64,000 nt of DNA from Bacteroidota bacterium (GCA_947468275.1 CANIKO010000012.1:52190-116189), one strand, 5' to 3'; shown: positions 1 to 7,618, counted from the first letter of the stretch. Notes: generated from the sequence alone by a model not told the origin. Made by a program: numbers and translations.

Positions 1-26
1 TAAGCAATTGTAGGTTTGAAATCATT

Positions 27-56
27 TTTGATTGTGGGTGAGGTAACCTAACTTTG
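27..56 (+). promoter_or_regulatory. Bacteroidota-type promoter before the DUF5683 gene
   Basis: A TTTG at 27-30 is followed after 18 bp by TAACTTTG at 49-56, a full match to the Bacteroidota -33/-7 pattern (TTTG, then TAnnTTTG). The -7 box ends only 4 bases before the GTG at 61, so the transcript would start at or next to that codon. This suggests a leaderless mRNA, or else a start at the downstream ATG at 118. Seen from sequence only. Confidence 0.5.
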
Positions 57-60
57 TCAC

Positions 61-612
61 GTGTATAGACACAGAAATTTTATTCTTATAATTCTATTAC
101 TACTTGCAGATAGCAACATGCTTTTTGCACAAAAAAATACCGCAGATTCTATAAGTATAAAACGACTTAACCCTAGAAATGCGGCTATTTATTCCGCTGT
201 ATTCCCAGGATTGGGACAAATATATAATCATAAAATATGGAAAGCGGGAATCCTTTACGCAGGATTTGCTGGCATTACGGCTGGTTTCATTTATAATCAA
301 CGTGAATATAAAAGCTATCAGCGGGCTGTAGATGTAAGATTTGACACATTAGCCTCAACCGTTGATTTAAAATACCCAACTCTTACAGATGGAACTGTTC
401 AAGGCCAGAGAAACTATCATCGCCGAAACCGTGATGTTTGTATTTTGGCCTACGTGGGTTTATATGCTTTAAATATTATTGATGCGAATGTTGACGCCAA
501 TTTACAAGAGTTTAAAATAAATAAAGACTTAAGTTTGGGTTGGCAACCAATACTTGCTGTTTTACCTAATCAAAGATTCCGGTCGGGTTTAAATTTGACA
601 TTAACTTTTTAA
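61..612 (+). CDS. DUF5683 family envelope protein
   Basis: A 183-residue protein of the Bacteroidota DUF5683 family, whose function is unknown. The hallmark is the stretch around residues 45-56 (SAVFPGLGQIYN), followed by a hydrophobic helix. The N-terminus (residues 7-17 hydrophobic, LFAQ at 21-24) looks like a signal peptide, which argues for the GTG start at 61. The only other start, ATG at 118, would remove the signal. The -7 promoter box ends at 56, so a GTG start would make the mRNA leaderless. It is followed after 21 bp by the hydroxyacyl-CoA dehydrogenase gene. Cell location (exported or membrane) is inferred from the hydrophobic segments. Confidence 0.7.
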   Translation: MYRHRNFILIILLLLADSNMLFAQKNTADSISIKRLNPRNAAIYSAVFPGLGQIYNHKIWKAGILYAGFAGITAGFIYNQREYKSYQRAVDVRFDTLASTVDLKYPTLTDGTVQGQRNYHRRNRDVCILAYVGLYALNIIDANVDANLQEFKINKDLSLGWQPILAVLPNQRFRSGLNLTLTF

Positions 613-633
613 AAATAATAAATAATAATACTA

Positions 634-1521
634 ATGAAAAACATTTCAGTTATAGGTTCAGGAACAATGGGAAACGGGATAGCCCATGTATTTGCTCAAC
701 ATGGTTACAAGGTAGCTTTGATAGATGTTAATCCTGCCGCGTTAGAAAAAGCATTGGCCGCAATTACCAAAAACTTTGACCGACAGATAGCTAAAGGCAA
801 CGCCACAGAGGAATTAAAAAATTCAGCTTTAGCTAATATTACCATATTTACTTCCATTGCCGAAGGTGTAAAAAATGCAGAACTTGTGGTTGAGGCGGCT
901 ACTGAAAACAGCGATCTTAAATTAAAAATATTTGCCGATATGGATGCTAATGCACCACAAGATTGCATCTTAGCTTCTAATACTTCTTCTATTTCTATTA
1001 CTAAATTAGCTTCGGGCACTAGCCGCCCGGGAAAAGTAGTTGGTATGCACTTTATGAACCCTGTGCCTGTTATGAAATTAGTAGAAGTTATTAATGGTTA
1101 TAGTACCGAAAGTGAAGTTACCAATATTATAATTGAACTTTCCATGGCCGTTGGTAAAGTGCCTGTTCCATCAAATGATTTCCCTGGTTTTATAGCCAAC
1201 CGTATATTGATGCCGATGATAAATGAAGCCATTTATTCGTTGCATGAAGGAGTAGCCGGTGTGGCTGAAATTGACACTATAATGAAACTGGGAATGGCTC
1301 ATCCAATGGGTCCATTGCAATTGGCTGATTTTATAGGTCTTGATGTTTGCTACAGTATTTTAATGGTACTTTATAATGGTTTTGGCAATCCAAAGTATGC
1401 CCCTTGCCCTTTACTTACTAATATGGTAACCGCTAAAAAATTAGGAGTAAAAACCGGAGAAGGATTTTATGATTACAGTGGTGGTGGCAAAGAATTGAGT
1501 GTAAGTAAAAGTTTTAGATAA
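634..1521 (+). CDS. hbd: 3-hydroxybutyryl-CoA dehydrogenase
   Basis: NAD-dependent 3-hydroxyacyl-CoA dehydrogenase, 295 residues, the usual length for the single-domain short-chain enzyme. The Rossmann NAD motif GSGTMGNG is at residues 8-15. The HFMNPVPVMKLVE segment carries the catalytic His, and the FPGFIANRILMPM helix leads into the C-terminal dimer domain. It oxidises (S)-3-hydroxyacyl-CoA to 3-oxoacyl-CoA in the cytoplasm. In butyrate-type or beta-oxidation metabolism the substrate is 3-hydroxybutyryl-CoA. In this genome it could also serve the lower part of benzoyl-CoA breakdown (glutaryl-CoA to crotonyl-CoA to acetyl-CoA), which is inference. The exact chain-length preference cannot be read from sequence. 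Confidence 0.9.
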   Translation: MKNISVIGSGTMGNGIAHVFAQHGYKVALIDVNPAALEKALAAITKNFDRQIAKGNATEELKNSALANITIFTSIAEGVKNAELVVEAATENSDLKLKIFADMDANAPQDCILASNTSSISITKLASGTSRPGKVVGMHFMNPVPVMKLVEVINGYSTESEVTNIIIELSMAVGKVPVPSNDFPGFIANRILMPMINEAIYSLHEGVAGVAEIDTIMKLGMAHPMGPLQLADFIGLDVCYSILMVLYNGFGNPKYAPCPLLTNMVTAKKLGVKTGEGFYDYSGGGKELSVSKSFR

Positions 1522-1580
1522 TTAATAATATCCAATATTATAATTTCGTTTTAGTCCAAAAGAATTACAATATTTACAAT

Positions 1581-2030
1581 ATGGATAATACCATTTTAGA
1601 TAATGATGAAATTGTAAACGAAAACGATTACCGAGATTTTTTAGCCCCAAAATGGAAACGTTTTTTTAATCTGATTATTGATTTCTATCTAATTTATTTT
1701 GGCTCTCTTATTGGCGCCACGGTTTTAGCAGCATCATTGCAAGAAGTATCAACAACAGTAAAACTTCTGATATTAATTGGTCCATACCTAACCGTATTTT
1801 TTCTCTATTTTTTTACCGAACTCTATTATAATAAAACCCTTGGAAAACTAATAACCGGAACAAAAGTGATTTCGGTTTATGACGACAAACTTTCAACAAA
1901 ACAATTACTTATAAGAACCCTTAGCCGTATTATACCTTTTGAACCTTTTAGTATACTTTTTGGATACACGGCTTGGCACGATGATTGGTCAGATACTGCG
2001 GTTGTGAATAATAGTTATCATAAAGAATAA
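1581..2030 (+). CDS. RDD family membrane protein
   Basis: A 149-residue protein with the RDD-family pattern: an N-terminal KWKRFFNLIIDFYLIY segment (Arg and Asp in the first membrane helix), two further hydrophobic segments, and TLGKLITGTKVIS after the second helix. RDD proteins are small inner-membrane proteins of mostly unknown role; some have been linked to ion exchange. Here two strong helices (about residues 27-50 and 60-82) and a charged C-terminus are seen. The next gene, a Crp/Fnr regulator, starts 10 bp downstream, so the two may be cotranscribed. No specific function is claimed. Confidence 0.75.
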   Translation: MDNTILDNDEIVNENDYRDFLAPKWKRFFNLIIDFYLIYFGSLIGATVLAASLQEVSTTVKLLILIGPYLTVFFLYFFTELYYNKTLGKLITGTKVISVYDDKLSTKQLLIRTLSRIIPFEPFSILFGYTAWHDDWSDTAVVNNSYHKE

Positions 2031-2040
2031 TCAATAAAAA

Positions 2041-2661
2041 ATGGAAATAGACAATTTTATTGAATTCAAATCTTCTCCGCAAATAAGAGAAAAACTAGCC
2101 GAATATGGAATTAGCAAATCCTTTAAGGAAGGAGATATAATTTTAAAAGAAAATTCCTATATCAATTCTATTCCTATTGTTAAAAGTGGCAGCATAAGAG
2201 TGATGCGAACAGATGAAGACGGCCGGGAAATTTTACTTTATTATATCAAATCTGGCGAAAGTTGTATAATGTCGTTTTTAGGAGGTATTCATAATGACAC
2301 AAGTAAGGTAAAAGCGATTGCTGAGGAAGAATCGGAGATACTTTTTATACCTATCGAAAAAGTAAGTCTGCTTATAAAAGAATACCCTGAATGGTTGGAT
2401 TATATATTTCGTTTGTACCACAAACGGTTTGAAGAATTATTAGAAGTGGTAAATGCCGTTGCCTTTAAAAAAATGGACGAACGGTTATTAAATTTCATAA
2501 AAAAGAAATGCGAACTAACTATGAGCCATAACCTTTACGTAACCCATGAACAATTGGCAAAAGAACTAGGGACAGTAAGGGTTGTAGTTTCCAGATTACT
2601 TAAACAAATGGAATTTGAAGGGCATGTCAAATTGGGGCGCAATAAAATCACCTTACTTTGA
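2041..2661 (+). CDS. Crp/Fnr family transcriptional regulator
   Basis: 206 residues with an N-terminal cyclic-nucleotide-type beta-roll sensor domain (about 25-115), a dimer helix (about 120-150) and a C-terminal winged helix (about 160-206). No N-terminal Cys cluster of the Fnr iron-sulfur type is present. The recognition helix region is G177-T-V-R180-V-V-V-S184-R185. The Ser and Arg of Fnr are kept, but the Glu that contacts the half-site GC pair in Crp and Fnr is replaced by Val, so a shifted DNA specificity is expected. It lies just upstream of three sulfur-metabolism units, each preceded by a GTnAC-N4-GTnAC-like dyad at a fixed distance from the -7 box. It is the natural candidate regulator of those units (inference). 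Confidence 0.88.
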   Translation: MEIDNFIEFKSSPQIREKLAEYGISKSFKEGDIILKENSYINSIPIVKSGSIRVMRTDEDGREILLYYIKSGESCIMSFLGGIHNDTSKVKAIAEEESEILFIPIEKVSLLIKEYPEWLDYIFRLYHKRFEELLEVVNAVAFKKMDERLLNFIKKKCELTMSHNLYVTHEQLAKELGTVRVVVSRLLKQMEFEGHVKLGRNKITLL

Positions 2662-2684
2662 AAAAAAATGCATCAAAAGACATA

Positions 2685-3114
2685 ATGTTTGTGAGCATCC
2701 AACTAATGCTTTTCATTATTTATTTCACTCCTATATTTTCAATAATTTTAAACCTTAATACTTTTGGAAATTCACCGGTATAGCCTCCGCCATAATAGGT
2801 TTGTTTGTAATTATTGTTGCTATTTTACAACTTAATAAAAAACTAACCCCATTTCTCCCACACCAAAAAACAGTGGCAATTTAATTCAAACAGGACTTTA
2901 CAAATTCGTTCGTCATCCTATTTATTGAGGAATTATTTTAGCGGCATTAGGTTTTGGCATTTACAATGAAAGCCTATGGAAAATAACCATTGGTTTAGGC
3001 TTGTGGTTTTTATTCCATTTCAAATCAAAGTATGAAGAAACCCTGCTTTTAAAGAGTTATCCTAAATTTGAAACATACAGGATACGTACACGTCGTTTTT
3101 TACCTTTTATTTAA
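2685..3114 (+). pseudogene. decayed isoprenylcysteine-methyltransferase-like membrane protein
   Basis: No open frame spans this stretch, but its second half reads in one frame from about 2869 to 3112 as the C-terminal half of an ICMT/PEMT-type membrane methyltransferase. It includes the hallmark GLYKFVRHPIY, then a TGA stop at what was probably Trp or another codon, then a hydrophobic segment and the end motif YPKFETYRIRTRRFLPFI. The first half, from an ATG at 2685, encodes two hydrophobic helices broken by stops and frame changes. At least one in-frame stop and one frameshift are needed to join the pieces, so it is a dead gene. It fills most of the 540-bp gap before the sulfur operons. Confidence 0.75.
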
Positions 3115-3124
3115 TTTACCTTAT

Positions 3125-3168
3125 GTGACTTTGGTCACCTTTTAGCATTTTTTATTGTTTGAACTTTG
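3125..3168 (+). promoter_or_regulatory. Crp/Fnr-type dyad plus -7 box, sulfur unit 1
   Basis: A perfect dyad GTGAC-TTTG-GTCAC at 3125-3138 (centre 3131.5) is followed by GAACTTTG at 3161-3168, a weak version of the TAnnTTTG -7 box. Centre to last base of the box is 36.5 bp, which puts the dyad near -41, the class II activator position. The same spacing recurs at seven other promoters in the window (once one base shorter). The first gene starts at 3205. Confidence 0.7.
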
Positions 3169-3204
3169 TAGTGAAATTAATATTTACTAAAAGAAATAAA
3201 ACAT

Positions 3205-3411
3205 ATGAAAACAAACCTAGGTAACACGGACAAAATCATTCGACTTCTTGCTTCAGCAGTTATTGCTGTATTGTATTTTGCAAATTTAATTTCAGGCACC
3301 ACAGCAATTGTGCTATTAATAGTTTCAGTAATATTAGTAGCTACTAGTTTTATAAGCTTTTGCCCTCTCTATTTTCTTTTTGGTACAAGTACCATTAAAA
3401 AAGGAAAATAA
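3205..3411 (+). CDS. DUF2892 (YgaP-like) small membrane protein
   Basis: 68 residues with two membrane helices (about 12-32 and 34-54), preceded by the MKTNLGNTDKIIRLLA amphipathic start typical of the DUF2892 family. The same fold forms the membrane domain of the E. coli rhodanese YgaP. In many genomes such proteins sit with rhodaneses and TauE-like transporters in sulfide or persulfide detoxification operons, and the neighbours here fit that. It begins the first of three sulfur units, downstream of a Crp/Fnr-type site, and ends 1 bp before the TauE-like gene. A role in thiocyanate or sulfane-sulfur handling is inferred from context only. Confidence 0.8.
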   Translation: MKTNLGNTDKIIRLLASAVIAVLYFANLISGTTAIVLLIVSVILVATSFISFCPLYFLFGTSTIKKGK

Positions 3412-3412
3412 T

Positions 3413-3781
3413 ATGGAGTGGCAAAATGTTTCTGTTATTTCATTAATTGGAATAGTGGCAGGATTATTAAGCGGATTACTTGGCCTTGGCGGAGCTATCA
3501 TAATTATCCCAGCACTAGTAATGCTATTAGGGTTTTCACAACAAATGGCACAAGGCACAGCCTTAATGATGATGGTATTGCCGGTTGGAGCATTGGCTGC
3601 ATTTCAATATTATCAAAAAGGATTTGTAGATATAAAGACAGCTCTAATAATGGCTATTTTCTTTTTTATTGGAGGATACCTAGGCGCAAGGTTTGCAACT
3701 CACATACCTCAAGATGTTTTACGAAAATCATTTGCTGTAATGCTAGTATTAATTGCAGTAAAAATGTTTTTTGAAAAATAA
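3413..3781 (+). CDS. TauE/SafE-type half transporter (TSUP family)
   Basis: 122 residues from the ATG at 3413. An upstream in-frame start at 3380 would overlap the previous gene and adds a charged, non-homologous leader. The protein shows the TSUP repeat: a first helix with GLLSGLLGLGGAIIIIPAL, then ALMMMVLPVGALAAFQYYQKG, and GGYLGARFATHIP near residue 90. Full TauE/SafE proteins have two such repeats and about 250 residues. This is a single repeat with about four helices, so it probably works as a dimer. The family exports sulfite, sulfoacetate or other sulfur anions. Placement between a YgaP-like protein and a CoA-disulfide reductase unit supports a sulfur-anion export role (inference). Confidence 0.8.
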   Translation: MEWQNVSVISLIGIVAGLLSGLLGLGGAIIIIPALVMLLGFSQQMAQGTALMMMVLPVGALAAFQYYQKGFVDIKTALIMAIFFFIGGYLGARFATHIPQDVLRKSFAVMLVLIAVKMFFEK

Positions 3782-3790
3782 ATAAGTATA

Positions 3791-4393
3791 ATGATGATCA
3801 ACTTTTGGAATGAGCGCTATCGTGAAAAAGTGTTCTTATATGGTAAAGAGCCCAATGAATTTTTAGCACAACAACTTCAAAAAATTCAAACAGGAAAAAT
3901 ACTCTTCCCTTGCGAGGAAGAAGGACGAAATGCCGTTTATACAACAAAATTGGGTTGGGATACCTTCGCGTTTGACCTGAGTAAAGAAGGTTTCAAAAAA
4001 ACAAAATTACTAGCAAAACATAATCAAGTAGAACTTAATTATCAAATTGCAGATGCCATAATGGTTGACTATCCAACTGAATCGTTTGATTCCGTAGCCT
4101 TAATTTTTGCGCACTTTCCTCCTACTATTAGGCAAAGCATTCATCAAAAAATTATTAATTGGTTAAATCTAGGTGGTATTTTAATTTTAGAAGCTTTTAA
4201 TCAATTACAACTAAACAATGCATCTGGCGGACCGACTGATTTAAATAGGCTTTATACTGAAGAAATAATAAAAGAAGATTTTAAACCTTTAAAAACAGAA
4301 CTACTAGTTTCTTCCCAATTGATATTAAATGAAGGTAAATACCATCAGGGGAAGGCTGATATCATTAGATATGTAGGGATAAAAGATTATTAA
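3791..4393 (+). CDS. class I SAM-dependent methyltransferase, TPMT/TehB-like
   Basis: 200 residues. The opening NFWNERYREKVFLYGKEPNEFL is typical of the thiopurine/tellurite (TPMT, TehB) methyltransferase group. Motif I is changed to ILFPCEEEGRNA, as in that group, followed by the acidic end of strand 2 (FAFDLSKEGF) and a motif-IV-like SFDSVALIFAHFPP. These enzymes methylate small thiols, tellurite or sulfide. Here the gene closes the first sulfur unit, 9 bp after the TauE-like gene, so sulfide or a thiol is a plausible substrate. The substrate cannot be read from sequence. Start taken at ATG 3791; an ATG directly follows it. Confidence 0.72.
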   Translation: MMINFWNERYREKVFLYGKEPNEFLAQQLQKIQTGKILFPCEEEGRNAVYTTKLGWDTFAFDLSKEGFKKTKLLAKHNQVELNYQIADAIMVDYPTESFDSVALIFAHFPPTIRQSIHQKIINWLNLGGILILEAFNQLQLNNASGGPTDLNRLYTEEIIKEDFKPLKTELLVSSQLILNEGKYHQGKADIIRYVGIKDY

Positions 4394-4403
4394 TTAGCTA
4401 AGT

Positions 4404-4447
4404 GTAATAAATGTTACCAACCGTCAAAATTACTAGTACGACCTTTG
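4404..4447 (+). promoter_or_regulatory. Crp/Fnr-type dyad plus -7 box, sulfur unit 2
   Basis: Imperfect dyad GTAAT-AAAT-GTTAC at 4404-4417 (one mismatch, centre 4410.5), then GACCTTTG at 4440-4447. Centre to last base of the box is 36.5 bp, identical to the sites at 3125 and 6192. It precedes the CoA-disulfide reductase gene at 4488. The -7 regions of units 1 and 2 are also alike downstream (both have TTTGT then AGTGAA). Confidence 0.68.
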
Positions 4448-4487
4448 TTAGTGAAGTTAAAACAAGTTAATTAAATATATAAAAAGT

Positions 4488-6173
4488 ATGAAATACGTTA
4501 TTATTGGAGCCGTTGCCGGAGGAGCTAGCACAGCAGCTAGATTGCGAAGAATGGATGAAAAAGCGGAAATTATTATTTTCGAAAAAGGAGAATATATCTC
4601 TTATGCAAATTGTGGCCTTCCATATTATATTGGAAATGTTATAAAAAACAGAGATGCATTATTTGTTCAGACTGCGGCCTCGTTTAATCAACGATTTAAT
4701 ATTGATGTACGAGTAAAAACTGAAGTAGTAGCTATTGATACAGAGCGCAAAACAATAACCGCAATTAATCAGGTTACTAATAATCAATATACCGAATCGT
4801 ATGACAAATTAGTATTATCACCAGGTGCCGACCCTGTTCGTCCGCCATTACCGGGTATTGGGCTTGAAGGAATTTTCACCTTGCGAAATGTTACAGATAC
4901 AGATTACATAAAAAGCTATGTCGATGCCCACAAATCAGGGAAAGCTGTTGTAGTAGGTGGTGGATTTATAGGACTTGAAATGGCAGAAAATCTGGTCCAT
5001 TTAGGTTTAGAAGTGAGTATAATTGAAATGGGAAACCAAGTTTTGGCCCCCGTCGATTTTCCTATAGCAGCAATTGTGCAACAACATATTAGAGTAAAAG
5101 GGGTAGATCTACGATTGAATACAAGTGTTTCAGGATTTGAGAAAAAGCACAATCAATTGAGGGTGCTACTGAGCACTGGCGATGAGATTGAAGCTGATGT
5201 TGTTATTCTTTCCATTGGAGTGCGCCCTGATACCCGATTAGCGATAAACGCAGGACTTCAATTGGGAAATGCAAAAGGAATTTTTGTAAATGAATATTTG
5301 CAAACCTCCAATCCTGATATTTATGCTGTAGGAGATGCCATTGAATTTGCCAATCCTATTACCAAACAATCCATGAATACTTATTTGGCAGGACCTGCAA
5401 ATAAACAAGGTAGAATTTGTGCTAACAATATTGTTTTAGGAAACAAAGAAAAATATAATGGCGCAATAAATACTGCAATTGTAAAAGTATTTGACATTAC
5501 CGTGGCGACAGCTGGAACAGCCTCTAAGCATTTGGATAGTGCAAAAATACCTCATATTGTCTCTACAACTCACAGTGGTTCTCATGCCGGTTATTTCCCG
5601 GGCTCCCACCAAATGCATATTCAAATTGCATTTTCTCCCAATAACGGTAGACTGTTAAGTGCTCAAATAGCGGGTCATGAAGGCGTTGATAAACGCATGG
5701 AAATGTTCTCATCTGCCATTAAAAGAAATAGTACCATTTTTGAATTAATGGAAATGGAACATGCTTATGCACCCCCATTTTCCTCCGCCAAAGACCCTGT
5801 AAATATTGCAGGATTTGTGGCAGAAAATATTTTAAATGATAGAATGACTCCTTTTTACTGGAATCAAATTGAAAATATTGAAATCGATAGTATTTTGATA
5901 GACGTGCGCACTAAAAAGGAACATCGTGATGGGACTATACCAAATGCTATAAATATCCCTTTGGATGAGTTGAGAAGTAATTTAAATTTAATACCAAAGG
6001 ACAAAACGATCTATGTTTTTTGTGAAGTAGGACAGCGAGGATATTTGTCCCAAAGAATTTTAAATCAAAATGGATTCGAAAACGTTAATAATCTTTCTGG
6101 CGGTTATTTGACTTGGAAAAACTGTATGGTAGAATCAAAAATAAAGTCAGAATCGAGTGTATTATTCGTATAA
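4488..6173 (+). CDS. CoA-disulfide reductase with C-terminal rhodanese domain
   Basis: 561 residues. Residues 1-440 form an FAD/NAD(P)-dependent disulfide reductase of the CoADR/Nox group: an N-terminal FAD motif IIGAVAGGASTAARLR and the single redox Cys C42 in the family signature NCGLPYYIG. The NAD motif VVVGGGFIGLEMAE is near residue 150, and IYAVGDAIE is the second FAD contact. Residues about 460-555 form a rhodanese domain with C512 in the active loop (FCEVGQR). This fusion is known from NADH-dependent persulfide/polysulfide reductases (CoADR-Rhd, Npsr), which reduce CoA-persulfide and polysulfide to sulfide. It stands alone as sulfur unit 2, with its own Crp/Fnr-type promoter. Confidence 0.92.
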   Translation: MKYVIIGAVAGGASTAARLRRMDEKAEIIIFEKGEYISYANCGLPYYIGNVIKNRDALFVQTAASFNQRFNIDVRVKTEVVAIDTERKTITAINQVTNNQYTESYDKLVLSPGADPVRPPLPGIGLEGIFTLRNVTDTDYIKSYVDAHKSGKAVVVGGGFIGLEMAENLVHLGLEVSIIEMGNQVLAPVDFPIAAIVQQHIRVKGVDLRLNTSVSGFEKKHNQLRVLLSTGDEIEADVVILSIGVRPDTRLAINAGLQLGNAKGIFVNEYLQTSNPDIYAVGDAIEFANPITKQSMNTYLAGPANKQGRICANNIVLGNKEKYNGAINTAIVKVFDITVATAGTASKHLDSAKIPHIVSTTHSGSHAGYFPGSHQMHIQIAFSPNNGRLLSAQIAGHEGVDKRMEMFSSAIKRNSTIFELMEMEHAYAPPFSSAKDPVNIAGFVAENILNDRMTPFYWNQIENIEIDSILIDVRTKKEHRDGTIPNAINIPLDELRSNLNLIPKDKTIYVFCEVGQRGYLSQRILNQNGFENVNNLSGGYLTWKNCMVESKIKSESSVLFV

Positions 6174-6191
6174 TTAAAAATATTCTGCTAT

Positions 6192-6235
6192 GTAACAAAT
6201 GTAGCTGATTCTAAAAATTGACGATTGTAACTTTG
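6192..6235 (+). promoter_or_regulatory. Crp/Fnr-type dyad plus -7 box, sulfur unit 3
   Basis: GTAAC-AAAT-GTAGC at 6192-6205 (centre 6198.5; the right arm differs at two bases from GTTAC), followed by a full TAACTTTG -7 box at 6228-6235. Centre to last base is again 36.5 bp. This is the third site in the set and drives the rhodanese/thioredoxin operon beginning at 6266. Confidence 0.65.
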
Positions 6236-6265
6236 AAATTCAATATTATAAAATATTACAACTGA

Positions 6266-6472
6266 ATGTACTTTATTAAACGGCATATACTGACCATTAC
6301 AGGAGTGGTGATAGGTGCAATTGGCGGCTACCTTTACTACCATTTTGTGGGTTGTGCTAGCGGCAATTGCACTATAACTTCAAAACCCCTGAATAGTACC
6401 TTATATGGCTCCATAATGGGAGGACTATTTTTAAACATATTTCAAAAACAAAATAAAAAAAATGAACATTGA
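6266..6472 (+). CDS. small membrane protein, DUF6132-like
   Basis: 68 residues with two membrane helices: ILTITGVVIGAIGGYLYYHFVG near the N-terminus and LYGSIMGGLFLNIF near the C-terminus, joined by a short loop GCASGNCTIT with two Cys. This matches the Bacteroidota DUF6132 family, which is usually found with rhodanese and thioredoxin genes. No biochemical role is known to me. Its end overlaps the start of the next rhodanese gene by 11 bp, showing tight translational coupling. The Cys pair could take part in sulfane-sulfur relay at the membrane (speculative). Confidence 0.7.
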   Translation: MYFIKRHILTITGVVIGAIGGYLYYHFVGCASGNCTITSKPLNSTLYGSIMGGLFLNIFQKQNKKNEH

Positions 6473-6746
6473 AAAAATTATCAAAGAAAAACAAGGTACA
6501 ATTGTAGATGTTAGAACTCCTCATGAATTTATGGGAGGTCATGTTACTGGATCAATTAACATTCCAGTGCAAGAACTTTCAGAAAGAATGAATGAACTTA
6601 AAGCGCTAAAAACCCCACTAGTTTTATGCTGTGCATCAGGTGGCAGAAGTGGAATGGCTCATGGCTTCTTGGCTCAACAAGGTATTGAATGTTGCAATGG
6701 AGGTTCATGGTTAGAGGTAAACTACTTTCACGCTCAAACAGTTTAA
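6462..6746 (+). CDS. single-domain rhodanese
   Basis: 94 residues forming one rhodanese domain. It shows the conserved IVDVRTPHEFMGGHVTGSINIP start and the active-site loop CASGGR with catalytic C57, preceded by a second Cys, C56. Rhodaneses move sulfane sulfur from donors such as thiosulfate or persulfides to acceptors, through a Cys persulfide in the cytoplasm. It is the second gene of sulfur unit 3 and overlaps the gene before it. Two further rhodanese domains follow in the same operon, plus one fused to CoA-disulfide reductase upstream. Substrate unknown. Confidence 0.88.
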   Translation: MNIEKIIKEKQGTIVDVRTPHEFMGGHVTGSINIPVQELSERMNELKALKTPLVLCCASGGRSGMAHGFLAQQGIECCNGGSWLEVNYFHAQTV

Positions 6747-6750
6747 TAAA

Positions 6751-7068
6751 ATGATAAACGCACTAAAGAATTTATTCGGATTTGGTCCTAAAGTCGACTT
6801 TAATGAACTTGTTCAACAAGGCGCAATTATTTTGGATGTTCGAACCAAAGGCGAATATGTCGGAGGCAATATTAAAGGTTCTATGAATATCACCGTTGAT
6901 CAACTTCAAAACAATCTTCACAAATTGAAAGATAAAAATCAACCCATCATAACATGTTGTGCATCAGGTATGCGAAGTGCATCAGCAAAAAGTATTTTAA
7001 AATCAAATGGCTTCACTAAGGTACATAATGGTGGCGGATGGAGCAGCTTAAGAAGCAAAATAAGATGA
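6751..7068 (+). CDS. single-domain rhodanese
   Basis: 105 residues: an N-terminal extension of about 15 residues (with FGFGPKVDFNEL), then a rhodanese domain with LDVRTKGEYVGGNIKGSMNI and the active loop CASGMR, catalytic C70, again preceded by a Cys at 69. It follows the first rhodanese by 4 bp, and its stop codon overlaps the ATG of the next gene (ATGA). Probably a tandem duplicate of the preceding gene that has diverged. It is expected to transfer sulfane sulfur in the cytoplasm, possibly to or from the thioredoxins encoded next. Confidence 0.87.
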   Translation: MINALKNLFGFGPKVDFNELVQQGAIILDVRTKGEYVGGNIKGSMNITVDQLQNNLHKLKDKNQPIITCCASGMRSASAKSILKSNGFTKVHNGGGWSSLRSKIR

Positions 7069-7307
7069 TAAAACAAACACTATTTACAGGATGGCACTTT
7101 ATGCGCTGGCTTCGGTTAATTGTTGGTGTTTTTATTGGAATTCAAGCCATCACAATGCATCTACCTATGTCAGGATTTATAGCAGCATTCTTTTTATTTC
7201 AGGCAGCTACTAATACAGGATGCTGCGGAACAACTAGTTGCTCAGCTCCAACAATAAAAGTCAATCCTACCAAAATTGAAGAGATACAATACGAAGAAAT
7301 AAAGTAA
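7065..7307 (+). CDS. small membrane protein with Cys-rich tail (YgaP-domain-like)
   Basis: 80 residues from the ATG at 7065, which overlaps the previous stop codon as ATGA; a longer frame from 7038 would read back into the rhodanese. It has a hydrophobic hairpin (about residues 12-50: [16 protein letters not shown] and [15 protein letters not shown]) followed by GCCGTTSC, a cluster of three Cys, and a polar tail. It resembles the small two-helix DUF2892-type proteins that accompany rhodaneses. The Cys cluster at the end of the second helix could carry sulfane sulfur or a metal. Function unknown. Confidence 0.72.
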   Translation: MIKQTLFTGWHFMRWLRLIVGVFIGIQAITMHLPMSGFIAAFFLFQAATNTGCCGTTSCSAPTIKVNPTKIEEIQYEEIK

Positions 7308-7311
7308 AAAA

Positions 7312-7611
7312 ATGGCAACAACATTTTCAGAAATAATTGATAGCCCCACCCCTACTTTAGTTGATTTTTCAGCCGAATGGTGTGGGCCATGCAAGGCCAT
7401 GAAACCAATATTAGAAGAATTAAAAACTAAAATTGGCGACAAAGCCAAAATAATAAAAATAGATGTAGATAAAAACCCTAACGCAGCAAGTACCTATAGA
7501 ATTCGAGGGGTTCCTACACTTATTCTGTTTAAAAAAGGTGAAATAAAATGGAGACAATCTGGAGTAGTTTCAGCCAAAGATCTTGAAAAAATAATCAATT
7601 TAAATACTTAA
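7312..7611 (+). CDS. thioredoxin
   Basis: 99 residues, a complete cytoplasmic thioredoxin with the CGPC active site (C24, C27) in [12 protein letters not shown], the buried Asp in LVDFSAEW and the cis-Pro in RGVPTLILF. Length and motifs are standard. It reduces disulfides or persulfides. Within sulfur unit 3, between a Cys-rich membrane protein and a rhodanese-thioredoxin lipoprotein, it probably releases sulfide from rhodanese-bound persulfide or recycles their Cys residues (inference). Spacing to the previous gene is 4 bp. Confidence 0.92.
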   Translation: MATTFSEIIDSPTPTLVDFSAEWCGPCKAMKPILEELKTKIGDKAKIIKIDVDKNPNAASTYRIRGVPTLILFKKGEIKWRQSGVVSAKDLEKIINLNT

Positions 7612-7618
7612 ATATAAA

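Noticed and set aside
2041..2661. Fnr-type [4Fe-4S] oxygen sensor
   Set aside because: The N-terminal Cys cluster that binds the iron-sulfur cluster in Fnr is absent.
2868..3114. Functional methyltransferase with stop-codon readthrough (TGA recoding)
   Set aside because: Besides the TGA, the upstream half needs a frame change and has further stops; no other gene in the window uses internal TGA.
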